Shown piece after piece: positions 8,730 to 17,563 of a stretch of DNA of 64,000 bases. Position 1 is the stretch's first letter. Each line of letters begins with the position of its first letter. Position numbers and translations under genes: made by a program. Source of the stretch: Taishania pollutisoli (GTDB lineage Bacteria > Bacteroidota > Bacteroidia > Flavobacteriales_D > Crocinitomicaceae); the NCBI RefSeq assembly GCF_014518315.1, contig NZ_JACVEL010000013.1, forward strand, positions 16,089-80,088, given 5' to 3'. The notes under the pieces are model-generated. The model did no database searches. It had not been told where the DNA came from and saw nothing but the letters and a program-made list of their open reading frames with translations.

Positions 8730-9647
8730 TTGCATTCATTCGACAACATAAAGAATCAACGGATATTACTCTCTTTTCTCAATTGGGGAAAAGGGCATCT
8801 ATCGCGTTGCATTGACGTTTGCAGAAAGCTTGAACGACAAGGAAACACACTCCTGATTGCTTGCGAAGAAGAAGACTTTGCTGTTTTAAGCAGCTATGTC
8901 ACTCCCCTGAAATACCTTCCGTTTCCCGGATATCCGTTTACTTTTCAAGGGACGGGTGATTTTGCAGGTGATCTCTGGAAAAGCAGGAAATTACTTTCTG
9001 ATTTTATGAAATGGGAACAAACAGAGGTGGAGCAACTGATCACACAGCATCAAGTTACACTTGTTATTTCGGACCATCGGTACGGTTTTTTCAGTCAAAC
9101 GGTTCCTTCTGTATTTATTACACATCAGGTCAATCTGGCTATTAAGTGGTGGCAACAACCTGCACAATGGCTACACCGGAAATGGATGAAACGGTTCTCT
9201 TCTATTTGGATTATGGATGAGGAAAAACATCCGTTAGCCGGAAAACTCAGCCGGAAAGGAAATTTGAAAAATGCGGCTTACATTGGTCACTTTAGCCGGT
9301 TTGAGAAAAAAGAAACTAAAAAAACAATCAAACTGGGTGTGTGCAACGGACCGGATCCATACAACCGGCAATTGCTGGAACGGCTGATGGGAAACAAAGA
9401 ACTGGATGCGATTATTTCATCCATTCCGGGTAATGATCCACGCATTGTACATCCGGCGACCTGGAAAGAAACAGATGAATTGTTCTGCTCAGCGAAAACG
9501 ATTCACAGTTATTGCGGTTATTCTACGTTGATGGATCTGAAGCAACTCGGTTGTAAAGGTGAACTGATTCCTACTCCGGGGCAAACGGAACAGGAATACT
9601 TGTATCGCCTGCATACCAGCTTTGACTTTTCAGAATCTATCCGATAA
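8730..9647 (+). CDS. Glycosyltransferase-like protein, MurG/GT28-type fold
   Basis: About 305 residues. The N-terminus ILLSFLNWGKGHLSRCIDVC matches the glycine-rich loop of GT-B enzymes that take the form NWGxGH. The C-terminal half has KLGVCNGPDPYNRQL, AIISSIPGNDPRI and the donor-site-like SYCGYSTLMDLKQLGCKGELIPTPGQTEQEY, as in GT28/MurG-like proteins. The only in-frame start is TTG 8730. An ATG at 8722 lies in another frame and gives a nine-codon peptide, so either a TTG start or a 1-base loss near 8729 explains the start. It begins 17 bp after the ChaN-like gene. Sugar and acceptor are unknown. Confidence 0.65.
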   Translation: MHSFDNIKNQRILLSFLNWGKGHLSRCIDVCRKLERQGNTLLIACEEEDFAVLSSYVTPLKYLPFPGYPFTFQGTGDFAGDLWKSRKLLSDFMKWEQTEVEQLITQHQVTLVISDHRYGFFSQTVPSVFITHQVNLAIKWWQQPAQWLHRKWMKRFSSIWIMDEEKHPLAGKLSRKGNLKNAAYIGHFSRFEKKETKKTIKLGVCNGPDPYNRQLLERLMGNKELDAIISSIPGNDPRIVHPATWKETDELFCSAKTIHSYCGYSTLMDLKQLGCKGELIPTPGQTEQEYLYRLHTSFDFSESIR

Positions 9648-9711
9648 ATTTTCCCTGTAACAAAATCAAATCAAGCGAGTTATAGAGACATCTCCTTTAG
9701 TTCAATCTGTT

Positions 9712-10462
9712 ATGAAACAAACACTACTTTCTCTCCTGTTGCTGTTCGCAGCACATACCTGTTATCTGCAGGACGTGTACATCCTGAAACAAGTTGATTC
9801 CATTCCTGTTCATTTCCGGTACGCAACAGATATAATTGTCAATGCAAATACGATTCATCATCAATTGGAACGACTACAAGTAATCCGTGACGGGAATATT
9901 GTTGTGAATGCGTATACGGATTCTGTAGGAACGATTGAATACAATACGGAATTGGGAGCAAAACGGCTGGTCTTTGCACTGGAAACGGTTAAACAATATG
10001 CACATCCTGTGATTCCGGTCACAGCAAACAATTACCATGAAGGCAGGAACAATCAACCGTTGAGAATCAATGACACGTTATACCGTAGGGCGGATATCCT
10101 GGTGTATGAAAAACAACTGGACATTGAATACGGGAAACCATATCCGCTGCCGATTAATTTTGATGCCAACCTGCATGTTTTACGTCCGGAAGCGAAGCTG
10201 GTGATTGATAAAATGATTGCCGTTCTGGAAGAGCATCCTACATTAACAATCAAATTGCATGGGCATGTGAGCGGACACAGCGGGGATTACGAATTGTCGC
10301 TGAACAGAACGATTGCTGTTAAGACCCTATATGGTGGAACGAGGAATTGATGGAAACCGGATTACTTGTAAAGGGTTTGATAATACACAGAAACTCTACC
10401 ACGAAGAGCCCTGGGAAAATAATCCATTGAACAGAAGAGTGGAGATCATTTTCTTGAAATAA
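9712..10462 (+). pseudogene. OmpA-family outer membrane/peptidoglycan-binding protein, frameshifted
   Basis: The frame from ATG 9712 codes for a signal peptide, a middle beta region and the first part of an OmpA C-terminal domain (LHGHVSGHSG, LSLNRTIAVKT), then stops at about 10350. The remaining OmpA domain continues in the +1 frame: YMVERGIDGNRITCKGFDNT, then NNPLNRRVEIIFLK, ending at the TAA 10460-10462. OmpA domains normally have two residues between AV and Y. That spacing is restored if one C of the run at 10325-10327 is removed, so a single-base insertion fits. It is either a recent pseudogene or a sequencing error. Confidence 0.75.
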
Positions 10463-10491
10463 GATCTCGTTGAAAGAAAAAATGATTTATA

Positions 10492-10646
10492 AACCACATA
10501 GGACACATAGAGACATGGGAAATATTTGTCATAGATTATAGTGACACATAGCAGCTAACTTCGTCAGCTGATTTAATACATATAGTTTTTGGAAATGTAG
10601 CTATGGTGTATCTGTCAACTTTTTTCTCTATGTGTCCTATGTGGTT
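10492..10646. mobile_element. MITE-like element with perfect 21-bp terminal inverted repeats, copy 1
   Basis: The 155-bp element is bounded by perfect 21-bp inverted repeats at 10492-10512 (starting AACCACATAGGACACATAG) and 10626-10646. No open frame of note lies inside. An internal short stem CAGCT/AGCTG flanks ACTTCGT. No target-site duplication is visible. Together with copy 2 it fills most of the 427-bp gap between the broken OmpA gene and the yqeY terminator. Confidence 0.7.
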
Positions 10647-10801
10647 CAAAAACGACGTAAAGCCATAAAGTACATGTAAGGTTTTCGTGGATTATGGTAG
10701 CACATAGCAGCCAACTTCGTCAGCTGGGTTGATTACATATGGTTATTGGAAATGCAGTTATAATATGTATAGTAACTTTTTTCTCTATGCCTCATGTGGT
10801 T
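10647..10801. repeat. Degenerate second copy of the MITE-like element
   Basis: From about 10690 the sequence repeats copy 1 at an offset of 156-157 bp: GATTATGGTAGCACATAGCA matches GATTATAGTGACACATAGCA, the CAACTTCGTCAGCTG core is kept, and the right end CTCTATGCCTCATGTGGTT (10783-10801) is copy 1's right repeat with a 2-base loss. The left terminal repeat is not recognisable, so this copy is decayed. Confidence 0.65.
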
Positions 10802-10822
10802 CAAAAAATAGTGAAGAATAAA

Positions 10823-10855
10823 AAAAGCCGTTCCCCTGTAGTTGGAACGGCTTTT
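10823..10855 (-). terminator. Rho-independent terminator after yqeY (end of the dcw cluster)
   Basis: A perfect 12-bp stem AAAAGCCGTTCC (10823-10834) and GGAACGGCTTTT (10844-10855) with a 9-base loop. On the minus strand it is followed by a T-rich tail, so it ends transcription after yqeY. It could work in both directions. Confidence 0.85.
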
Positions 10856-10888
10856 CAACGAATATACGTTGTGTTTGTAGAATGCTGA

Positions 10889-11338
10889 TTAATTGGATAA
10901 TTCTTCCTTCACGATAGCAGAAATGACTTTTCCGTCTGCTTTTCCTGCCAGTTTTCCGGTAAGAACCCCCATTACTTTTCCCATATCAGATGGAGCCGAA
11001 GCACCAACAGACTGGATTGCTGCCTTCACTTCTGACCTGATTTCATCCTCCGTCAGCTGTTTTGGCATGTATTCTTCAATTACTTTGGCCTGAAATAACT
11101 CTTCATCTGCCAAATCCTGTCTCCCCTGCTCCACATACAAATTGTATGTATCAATGCGTTGTTTGTACAGTTTCAAAACAATTTTTGCAGCAGCTTCTTC
11201 TGTCACTTCACCTGAACCTCCTGAAGTTGCTTCCAGCAATAATTTTGATTTGATGTCTCTCAATGCAGCCAGCTTTTCTTTTTCTTTCGCCAGCATTGCT
11301 GCTTTGATATCTGCATTTATTTTATCTGTAAAACTCAT
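10889..11338 (-). CDS. yqeY: GatB/YqeY domain-containing protein
   Basis: The 149-residue helical protein starts at ATG 11338 (MSFTDKINADIKAAMLAKEK). YqeY signatures are LAALRDIKSKLLLEAT, IDTYNLYVEQGRQDLADEE, IEEYMPKQLTEDEI and DMGKVMGVLTGKLAGKADGK. It shares the tRNA-binding tail-domain fold of GatB, and a tRNA-related role is assumed from the family. It starts 63 bp after ftsZ and precedes a strong terminator, so it is the last gene of the dcw transcript, a position also seen in other Bacteroidota. Confidence 0.85.
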   Translation of the reverse strand: MSFTDKINADIKAAMLAKEKEKLAALRDIKSKLLLEATSGGSGEVTEEAAAKIVLKLYKQRIDTYNLYVEQGRQDLADEELFQAKVIEEYMPKQLTEDEIRSEVKAAIQSVGASAPSDMGKVMGVLTGKLAGKADGKVISAIVKEELSN

Positions 11339-11401
11339 GTTGATGTATTTCCTGTAATAAACGACCAGCTTGCACCGATCGTTCATTGTAATCTTCTGTT
11401 A

Positions 11402-13069
11402 TTAATCTACGTTATCGTGCAGGAATGAATTTCCTCCTCTCAGCTTCACATCTCCGTTGGCATCTTTGTCCACTGAGAAGCGTGACGCATTTGAATCGGA
11501 ACTGTACCCACCGTTATTATCCAGGTTGATACTTCTGCGTGTGTACGCCGGTTCTTTTTCAAACTGGATGATTCCATCCGCTTTTTTCAAACGGGAAGTA
11601 AACTCGTGGATGCGGTTCATTCGCTCTTGCTGTTTACGTTGTTGTTCTTCCGGAGAAAGGACTTGCTTGGACTCTTCTGAAGAAGCTTCAACCTGTTGCT
11701 CTACTTCATCTTCCAAGGTATAGCGTTTAACTTCCGCTACCGGAGTCGGTACAACCGGTTCTTCTACTTTGCTTTCAGTCACAGCCGGCGTTTCAGCAGC
11801 CACATCCCAGTCAAAATTGATCGCTCCCTGCTCAGTCACTTCATCATCCAGGTTCACCTTCTTCACTTCCGGTTCTGCCGGAGGTGTGTTCGTTGTATAA
11901 TACGAAACGGGATCATTGACTGTTGGTGGTGTCACAACAGGCGCTTCCGCTTTTTTAATAAACGGTTCTGCCTGCTCATTGGTAATTTCTTTTGCTCCAT
12001 TCCAAACATTCGTTTCTGTCGGGGAAGTCAAAGGAGCTTTAATTTCTGCCTTTGGCTCATCTTCCAGAACAGTACGTTGTTTTTCAGGAGCTTTTTCAAA
12101 ACCCGTGATCGGCGTAGAAGCAAATCCTGTAGCAATTACCGTTACGCTCAATTTATTTCCTAATGACGCATCGTATCCGTGTCCGAAGATGATTTCAGCT
12201 GTTGAGCCTGCCTCATCCTGGATGTAATCCGTGATCTCAGCCATTTCGTCCATCGTAATTTCAGCATCACCGTAGGTAATGTTCAATAATACGTAGTTTG
12301 CACCTTTGATGTCATTATCATTCAACAACGGAGAAGACAAGGCTTGTTGAACAGCACTCATAGATCTGTTCTCACCTTCTGCCTTCGCGCTACCCATAAT
12401 GGCAACACCCGAATTGCGCATAACCGTATTGACATCGTTCAAGTCCGTGTTGATGATTCCTGTCACGGAAATTACTTCCGCGATTCCTTTTGCTGCAACT
12501 GTCAGTACGTCATCCGCCTGTGCAAATGCGTTTCCGATTGTCAGGTTTCCTGTTACTTCACGCAAACGCTCGTTGTTGATGATCAACAAGGCATCTACGT
12601 TTCTTCTCATGGCATCCAGACCGTCTTCTGCTTGCTGGCGACGTTTTCTTCCTTCGAAGCTGAACGGCACTGTCACAATCCCAACAGTAAGAATTCCCAT
12701 TTCTTTCGCAACACCAGCAATTACAGGAGCAGCTCCGGTACCGGTTCCTCCTCCCATTCCTGCTGTAACAAATACCATCTTTGTATTGTTGGACAACAAG
12801 TCACGAATTTCATCAATATTTTCTACTGCCGCATTTTTACCGATTTCAGGAATTGAACCAGCGCCTCTACCTTCCGTTAAAGACGGGCCCAACTGAATCT
12901 TGTAGGGTACAGGAGAAATATCCAAGGCTTGTTTATCTGTATTGCAGACAATGAAATCCACGCCTATAATCCCCTGATTATACATGTGATTCACAGCGTT
13001 GCTCCCTCCACCACCAACACCAATTACTTTGATGATTGATGAGTTTTCTTTTGGCAAATCAAATTCCAT
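11402..13069 (-). CDS. ftsZ: Cell division protein FtsZ
   Basis: Tubulin-like GTPase that forms the Z-ring. The globular domain spans about residues 1-325, with VIGVGGGGSNAVNHMY, the tubulin signature AGMGGGTGTGAAPV (about 103-116) and NDVNTVMRNSGVAIMG. A long, acidic, proline-rich linker covers about 325-510. The C-terminus ends in LRGGNSFLHDNVD, the conserved Bacteroidota tail peptide that should bind FtsA. At 555 residues it is much longer than E. coli FtsZ (383) because of the linker. The linker holds two related short motifs, NLDDEVTEQ and TLEDEVEQQ. It follows ftsA by 58 bp. Confidence 0.97.
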   Translation of the reverse strand: MEFDLPKENSSIIKVIGVGGGGSNAVNHMYNQGIIGVDFIVCNTDKQALDISPVPYKIQLGPSLTEGRGAGSIPEIGKNAAVENIDEIRDLLSNNTKMVFVTAGMGGGTGTGAAPVIAGVAKEMGILTVGIVTVPFSFEGRKRRQQAEDGLDAMRRNVDALLIINNERLREVTGNLTIGNAFAQADDVLTVAAKGIAEVISVTGIINTDLNDVNTVMRNSGVAIMGSAKAEGENRSMSAVQQALSSPLLNDNDIKGANYVLLNITYGDAEITMDEMAEITDYIQDEAGSTAEIIFGHGYDASLGNKLSVTVIATGFASTPITGFEKAPEKQRTVLEDEPKAEIKAPLTSPTETNVWNGAKEITNEQAEPFIKKAEAPVVTPPTVNDPVSYYTTNTPPAEPEVKKVNLDDEVTEQGAINFDWDVAAETPAVTESKVEEPVVPTPVAEVKRYTLEDEVEQQVEASSEESKQVLSPEEQQRKQQERMNRIHEFTSRLKKADGIIQFEKEPAYTRRSINLDNNGGYSSDSNASRFSVDKDANGDVKLRGGNSFLHDNVD

Positions 13070-13127
13070 TTTCTTCGTTTTTATTAGTTGTCGTTGTTTT
13101 TAATTTTCAGGGTTCAGAAAGGAATAA

Positions 13128-14426
13128 TTAATCTTCCTCGATGAACCAGCTTTTCCCTTTTTCTACCAGTGATTCGAAGAAACCTGTTCTTCGTTTATCT
13201 GTTTGCCGGGCAATTTTTTCTGTTCCGGTTGTCGTTGCAGATTCCCCGATTTTTCCTTTTCTGTCCAGATCGTTGAATCCGTTCAACACCAGACCGATTC
13301 CCGTTGAATACATCGGGCTAGCCAGTTTGTCCAGTTCATTTGTGTTTGCCAGGTGCTCCGTCGGCAATCCGATACGTGTATCCAGACCTGTTACATATTC
13401 AAACAATTGCTTCACATGCTTCAGCTGCGCACCTCCACCAGTTACTACAATACCACCGATCAGTTTCTTTTTCAATCCGGAATTGATGATTTCATAATCC
13501 ACCAATTCGATGATTTCCGTCATACGAGCGCTGATGATACTCGCCAGGTTTCTGACAGAGATTTCTTTCGGCTCCCGTCCGCGAAGTCCCGGAATACAAA
13601 CGATTTCATTTTCCTGACTTTCGCTTGGCAATGCCGAGCCGAATTTCACTTTCAGTCGCTCCGCCTGGTTGCGCATGATCATGCATCCTTCTTTAATATC
13701 TTCCGTAATGGAGTTTCCTCCGAACGGAATAATTGCCGTATGCTGGATAATTCCGTCGTGGAACACTGCGATGTCTGTTGTACCACCACCAATATCCACC
13801 AACACCACTCCTGCTTCTTTTTCTTCAGAAGACAATACCGCTTCTGCAGACGCCATCGGTTCCAGCACCAGGTCTTTTACTTCCAATCCTGCGCGGGAAA
13901 CGCATCGCATAATATTCGTACAGGCACCTACATTTCCGGTAATGATGTGGAAATTTGCTTCCAGTCGAACTCCGGCGTGACCAATCGGTTCTTTTATTCC
14001 CTGTTGGTTGTCGATAATGTATTGCTTCGGAATCACTTTAATGATTTGTTCTCCCGGAGGCATCAGCATTTTGTACATGTCATCTTCCAGGGCATCCAGG
14101 TCCAGCTGAGAAATTTCATTCTCCAGGTTGCTACGCGTCAGCATTCCCCGATGCTGCATGCTTTTGATGTGTTGGCCTGCCACACCCACATAAGCACTGC
14201 GGATCAGTAATTCATACTCTCCGTTAATGCTTTCCTGCGTTTGTTCAACAGCAGATCTGATCGACTGAATGGTTTTCTCGATGTTTTCAACAATACCACG
14301 GGCAACACCGAGTGACTCAGCCTGCCCCATCGCCAGAATTTCGATTTTGCCATGTTCATTTCGTGTTCCCACAAAACAAGCAATCTTCGTAGTTCCGATA
14401 TCAAGTCCAACAACAACTTTTGACAT
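13128..14426 (-). CDS. ftsA: Cell division protein FtsA
   Basis: Actin-like ATPase that tethers FtsZ to the membrane. Visible are the phosphate-1 motif VVVGLDIGTTKIACFVG at the start, the 1C region, VVLVDIGGGTTDIAVFHDG and GGIVVTGGGAQLKHV. The C-terminus ends in TGFFESLVEKGKSWFIEE, an amphipathic membrane-targeting helix. Length 432 residues is normal. It lies 8 bp after ftsQ and immediately ahead of ftsZ, the conserved order. Confidence 0.97.
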   Translation of the reverse strand: MSKVVVGLDIGTTKIACFVGTRNEHGKIEILAMGQAESLGVARGIVENIEKTIQSIRSAVEQTQESINGEYELLIRSAYVGVAGQHIKSMQHRGMLTRSNLENEISQLDLDALEDDMYKMLMPPGEQIIKVIPKQYIIDNQQGIKEPIGHAGVRLEANFHIITGNVGACTNIMRCVSRAGLEVKDLVLEPMASAEAVLSSEEKEAGVVLVDIGGGTTDIAVFHDGIIQHTAIIPFGGNSITEDIKEGCMIMRNQAERLKVKFGSALPSESQENEIVCIPGLRGREPKEISVRNLASIISARMTEIIELVDYEIINSGLKKKLIGGIVVTGGGAQLKHVKQLFEYVTGLDTRIGLPTEHLANTNELDKLASPMYSTGIGLVLNGFNDLDRKGKIGESATTTGTEKIARQTDKRRTGFFESLVEKGKSWFIEED

Positions 14427-14434
14427 ATCTTTTC

Positions 14435-15232
14435 TTATTCTTTTTTCTTACAAACAATCTGCTTATCGTATTTGAGGGAGATTTCGCTGTACTTATTCCA
14501 CCCTTCAAACGGAATTGCTTCTTTGTAAAATATCTTTAGTTTTTCAAATTTTTCTGCAACGTCCTGTTCAGTAAACGCTGAGCCAAAGACAATTTTCTGT
14601 CCACCAACTAACGGGATCAGTACAAAATCACCGTTGCTTTCTCTGTGAATTTGCCCTATTAATGACCGCATTAGTGGATCATTGCAAACATAATTCGAAA
14701 TTCGATACACATCATCTAATTTTCGAATAGTTTTCAAAGAGTCATTGTTAATAATGTCAGAAACACTTTCCGAACCATATCTGTCCGGAATCTCTCCCGT
14801 CACAACCAATACCCGTGCGGTGTGTTCGGAAGAACTACTGATTGTGTGTCCGTCCGCATCCAGGAAATAACTTTGTCCTGACAGGTTGAAGATGTGCGCA
14901 ATAGGTCTGCGCAGTTCTATTTCAATGTTCCAGTTACCACTCAGAGAGCTATAAACCGTAACGTTTTTCACTTCCTCCATTTTCCGGATAAACCGCTCTA
15001 TTTTTTCCGGGTTGAGATCACGAACGCGTTGGTTGACAAACACCAGGTTATTCCGTTCCAGGCGGGACAATAATTCGTTTTCGGTAAGAAAGGAATTTTC
15101 ACCTTCCACGCTGATCTGGATGGCAGGTTTTTGCAATGGTAATTCCTTCAACACTTTTTGTGTCATTACCAGCAGCACGATGACTGAAACGCCAAAGACC
15201 GACCATCCTGTTATTTTCAGCCATTTACTCAC
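14435..15232 (-). CDS. ftsQ: Cell division protein FtsQ
   Basis: Bitopic inner-membrane divisome protein. One helix near the N-terminus (ITGWSVFGVSVIVLLVM) is followed by a POTRA-like region (ENELLSRLERNNLVFVNQRV) and the FtsQ beta domain with VTVYSSLSGNWNIEIELRRP and SYFLDADGH. The start is GTG 15232, because the nearby ATG is out of frame and runs straight into a stop. It overlaps murC by 8 bp. Sequence conservation in this family is low, so the order murC-ftsQ-ftsA-ftsZ is the stronger evidence. Confidence 0.9.
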   Translation of the reverse strand: MSKWLKITGWSVFGVSVIVLLVMTQKVLKELPLQKPAIQISVEGENSFLTENELLSRLERNNLVFVNQRVRDLNPEKIERFIRKMEEVKNVTVYSSLSGNWNIEIELRRPIAHIFNLSGQSYFLDADGHTISSSSEHTARVLVVTGEIPDRYGSESVSDIINNDSLKTIRKLDDVYRISNYVCNDPLMRSLIGQIHRESNGDFVLIPLVGGQKIVFGSAFTEQDVAEKFEKLKIFYKEAIPFEGWNKYSEISLKYDKQIVCKKKE

Positions 15233-16652
15233 TCCATTCTTTTTTTAACGGATTGACAATCCGGTCAATATCACCGGCTCCGATGGTTAGAAATACACCT
15301 TCGGTATGAGCAGACAGGTAATTGACGACTTCACCGGGAAGCATCAGTTTTTTATCCGGCGCAGTAATTTTTTCCAGTAACGCGTCACTTGTTACACCCG
15401 GAATCGGCTCCTCCCTTGCGGGGTAAATCGGGAGCAAAATGACCTCATCCAACCGGGATAGTTGTGCTACAAATCCTTCAAAGAAATCACGGGTTCGTGT
15501 GAACAAATGCGGTTGAAAAACTCCGGTTACTTTCCGATCGTGGTAGATCAGGCGAATGGAATCAATCAATGCCTTTAATTCGGTCGGATGGTGCGCATAA
15601 TCGTCAATATAGATTAAATTCTGCGATTTAACAATGCTTTCAAACCTTCTTTTTACCCCCAGGAATGTCTTCAACCCGGACCGGATGGTTGCTTCGTCTA
15701 CTCCTAAAAATTGACACAAGGCAATGCAGGCAATCGCATTTTCAGCATTGTGAATGCCGGGAATTCCCAATTCAACAGCTTCCCATTTCCCGGAAGGTGT
15801 CTGAACATCGAACAGATATTTCTCGTTTTCCACACGTACATTCAGACCACAATACTCCGAATCAGGTTCATTGATTCCATAGGTGATCGTTTTCGCCGCT
15901 GTCGGCAAATTCAATCCGTATTTTTGAACAACAACGCCGTTTTCAGGATGCAACCCGGCATACAATTCAAATCCTTCCCGGAAATGAGCTGCATCGCCGT
16001 AGATATCCAGGTGATCCGGATCGGCAGATGTAATGATGCTTGCAAACGGCGACAAACGCAGAAACGAACGGTCAAATTCATCGGCTTCGATTACGGTATA
16101 AGCTGCCGACGGATTCAGTACCAGATTGGAATTGAAATTGGATGAAATCCCTCCCAGAAATGCAGTACATTTCACTTCTGATTGATCCAGCAGGTGCGCC
16201 AGCATAGTACTGGTCGTAGTCTTTCCATGCGTTCCCGCTACACCTAATCCTTTGGAGGTTTTCGTAATCAATCCCAGTACTTCGGAACGCTTCACGATTT
16301 CAAATTCGTTGAACTGAAAATGTAGTAATTCTCCTAAATTTTTCGGTACGGCAGGCGTCACAATCACCAGTGTTTTCGCCTTATCGCCATATGGTGATGA
16401 AATACTCGAATTCCGGTCTTCGTAGTGCACATCAATTCCTTCCTGTTGCAGTGATTCTGTCAATGGCGAAGGTGTTTTGTCGTAACCTGCCACATTCCAT
16501 CCCAGCGATTTAAAATAACGTGCAAGCGCAGACATCCCGATTCCACCTATTCCCAGAAAATAAGCATTTTCAAAGTTGTCCAAACTGATATTTACTATTC
16601 GTATGTCCACTATTTCGTTCGTTTGTGTGTTTTTCTGTTGGTTAAAAGTCAT
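15225..16652 (-). CDS. murC: UDP-N-acetylmuramate--L-alanine ligase MurC
   Basis: Cytosolic ATP-dependent ligase adding L-Ala to UDP-MurNAc. The N-terminal Rossmann loop YFLGIGGIGMSALARYFK (about 31-48), the ATP loop GVAGTHGKTTTSTM (about 137-150), IEADEFDRSFL and the C-terminal DDYAHHPTELKA are all present. Length 475 residues is normal. An N-terminal extension of about 28 residues comes before the Rossmann domain, and a GTG at codon 15 is a possible later start. It overlaps the preceding small membrane protein gene by 11 bp and ftsQ by 8 bp, indicating tight translational coupling. Confidence 0.96.
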   Translation of the reverse strand: MTFNQQKNTQTNEIVDIRIVNISLDNFENAYFLGIGGIGMSALARYFKSLGWNVAGYDKTPSPLTESLQQEGIDVHYEDRNSSISSPYGDKAKTLVIVTPAVPKNLGELLHFQFNEFEIVKRSEVLGLITKTSKGLGVAGTHGKTTTSTMLAHLLDQSEVKCTAFLGGISSNFNSNLVLNPSAAYTVIEADEFDRSFLRLSPFASIITSADPDHLDIYGDAAHFREGFELYAGLHPENGVVVQKYGLNLPTAAKTITYGINEPDSEYCGLNVRVENEKYLFDVQTPSGKWEAVELGIPGIHNAENAIACIALCQFLGVDEATIRSGLKTFLGVKRRFESIVKSQNLIYIDDYAHHPTELKALIDSIRLIYHDRKVTGVFQPHLFTRTRDFFEGFVAQLSRLDEVILLPIYPAREEPIPGVTSDALLEKITAPDKKLMLPGEVVNYLSAHTEGVFLTIGAGDIDRIVNPLKKEWSE

Positions 16653-17085
16653 CTAATAAATCCAGGTGTTTTTCTTTCCGCTTCGGAACAGGAATACGTA
16701 TTTTATAGATCGCCACTGCTAAAAATAAAACGGTACTGATAAAAAATAAGAAAAATCCCATATGCGGTCTGGAATAATCCGGAGAAAAATCTTCGCTGTA
16801 TACAAAACATGCAAATCCGAACAACAATACGCTAAAAACCAGCAGCAATGCTTTCATCGTAATCGTATGTCGGACTAAACCAAATACAAGCGCAGGAATA
16901 AAGAAGATGAAAAACAAAATATATTCCGTATCGTAACCTGGTCCTCCCGAGTAAGGTCTATAGGTATCTTGCGGGGCTAATGGATTCACGTCCTGGTATA
17001 TTTTATACGGCATCAGCAGACTGACCAGGTACATCACAAATGCCAGAATCAGTATCACACGTGTTATGATGAGTTTCTTATTCAT
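16642..17085 (-). CDS. Four-helix membrane protein between murG and murC (paralogue 2)
   Basis: The 147-residue protein has four predicted membrane helices (ITRVILILAFVMYLVSLLMP, YILFFIFFIPALVFGLV, MKALLLVFSVLLFGFACFVY, FFLFFISTVLFLAVAIYKI) and ends LDLLDDF. It is a clear relative of the protein encoded just upstream: both have a lysine-rich start, LAF..Y...L..P, an IP.L....V.HT segment, a PV.K motif and a terminal DDF. The reading frames overlap by 4 bp. I recognise no named family. Its place inside the murG-murC transcript suggests a link to envelope biogenesis. Confidence 0.7.
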   Translation of the reverse strand: MNKKLIITRVILILAFVMYLVSLLMPYKIYQDVNPLAPQDTYRPYSGGPGYDTEYILFFIFFIPALVFGLVRHTITMKALLLVFSVLLFGFACFVYSEDFSPDYSRPHMGFFLFFISTVLFLAVAIYKIRIPVPKRKEKHLDLLDDF

Positions 17086-17555
17086 TTAAAATCGTCTATT
17101 ATCTCCTTACTTACACTGTATTTTTTTGTTACAGGAACCGTCGACTTCAGAATAGCGGTCACCAGAAACAACAAGGCGCACGAACACCCAATGTAATATC
17201 CCGCATAAGGTGTGTAGCCTGCAAAATCATTCCGTTCATAAAAAAAATAACTGTCTTCCGAGGTGGCAAATCCGTTCAGGTAAATAAATGTACACATTAA
17301 CACAGGAAACACAAGCGATGCAAACCTGGAAAATTGTGTATGTTTAACAAATGTCATAATCAACAGAGGAATTGCAGTTGTGACAAGCAAAATAAATTTC
17401 AGGTGAAAATTCTGTGTTCCGTATGTGTACTGGTAAACACCGTTTGCATCTATGTAATAATAGGTGTGCTTGTAATCCGGCACAAACAGGTTGAACATAT
17501 AGACCAGGAATGCCAGCCATATCAATCCATGTATTATTTCCAGCTTCTTTGCCAT
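17082..17555 (-). CDS. Four-helix membrane protein between murG and murC (paralogue 1)
   Basis: The 157-residue protein has four predicted membrane segments (IIHGLIWLAFLVYMFNLFVP, FILLVTTAIPLLIMTFVKHT, ASLVFPVLMCTFIYLNGFA, GYYIGCSCALLFLVTAILK) and a short cytosolic tail ending IIDDFK. It follows murG by 8 bp and overlaps its paralogue by 4 bp. The loop between helices 1 and 2 is rich in tyrosine (YYYIDANGVYQYTYG). No family was recognised. The tandem pair looks like a local duplication kept inside the cluster. Confidence 0.7.
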   Translation of the reverse strand: MAKKLEIIHGLIWLAFLVYMFNLFVPDYKHTYYYIDANGVYQYTYGTQNFHLKFILLVTTAIPLLIMTFVKHTQFSRFASLVFPVLMCTFIYLNGFATSEDSYFFYERNDFAGYTPYAGYYIGCSCALLFLVTAILKSTVPVTKKYSVSKEIIDDFK

Positions 17556-17563
17556 TGCTATGG

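Noticed and set aside
13353..14210. Long plus-strand open frame (285 codons) opposite ftsA
   Set aside because: It is antisense to a highly conserved ftsA, has low-complexity His/Cys/Arg-rich translation and no family pattern; a codon-bias shadow.
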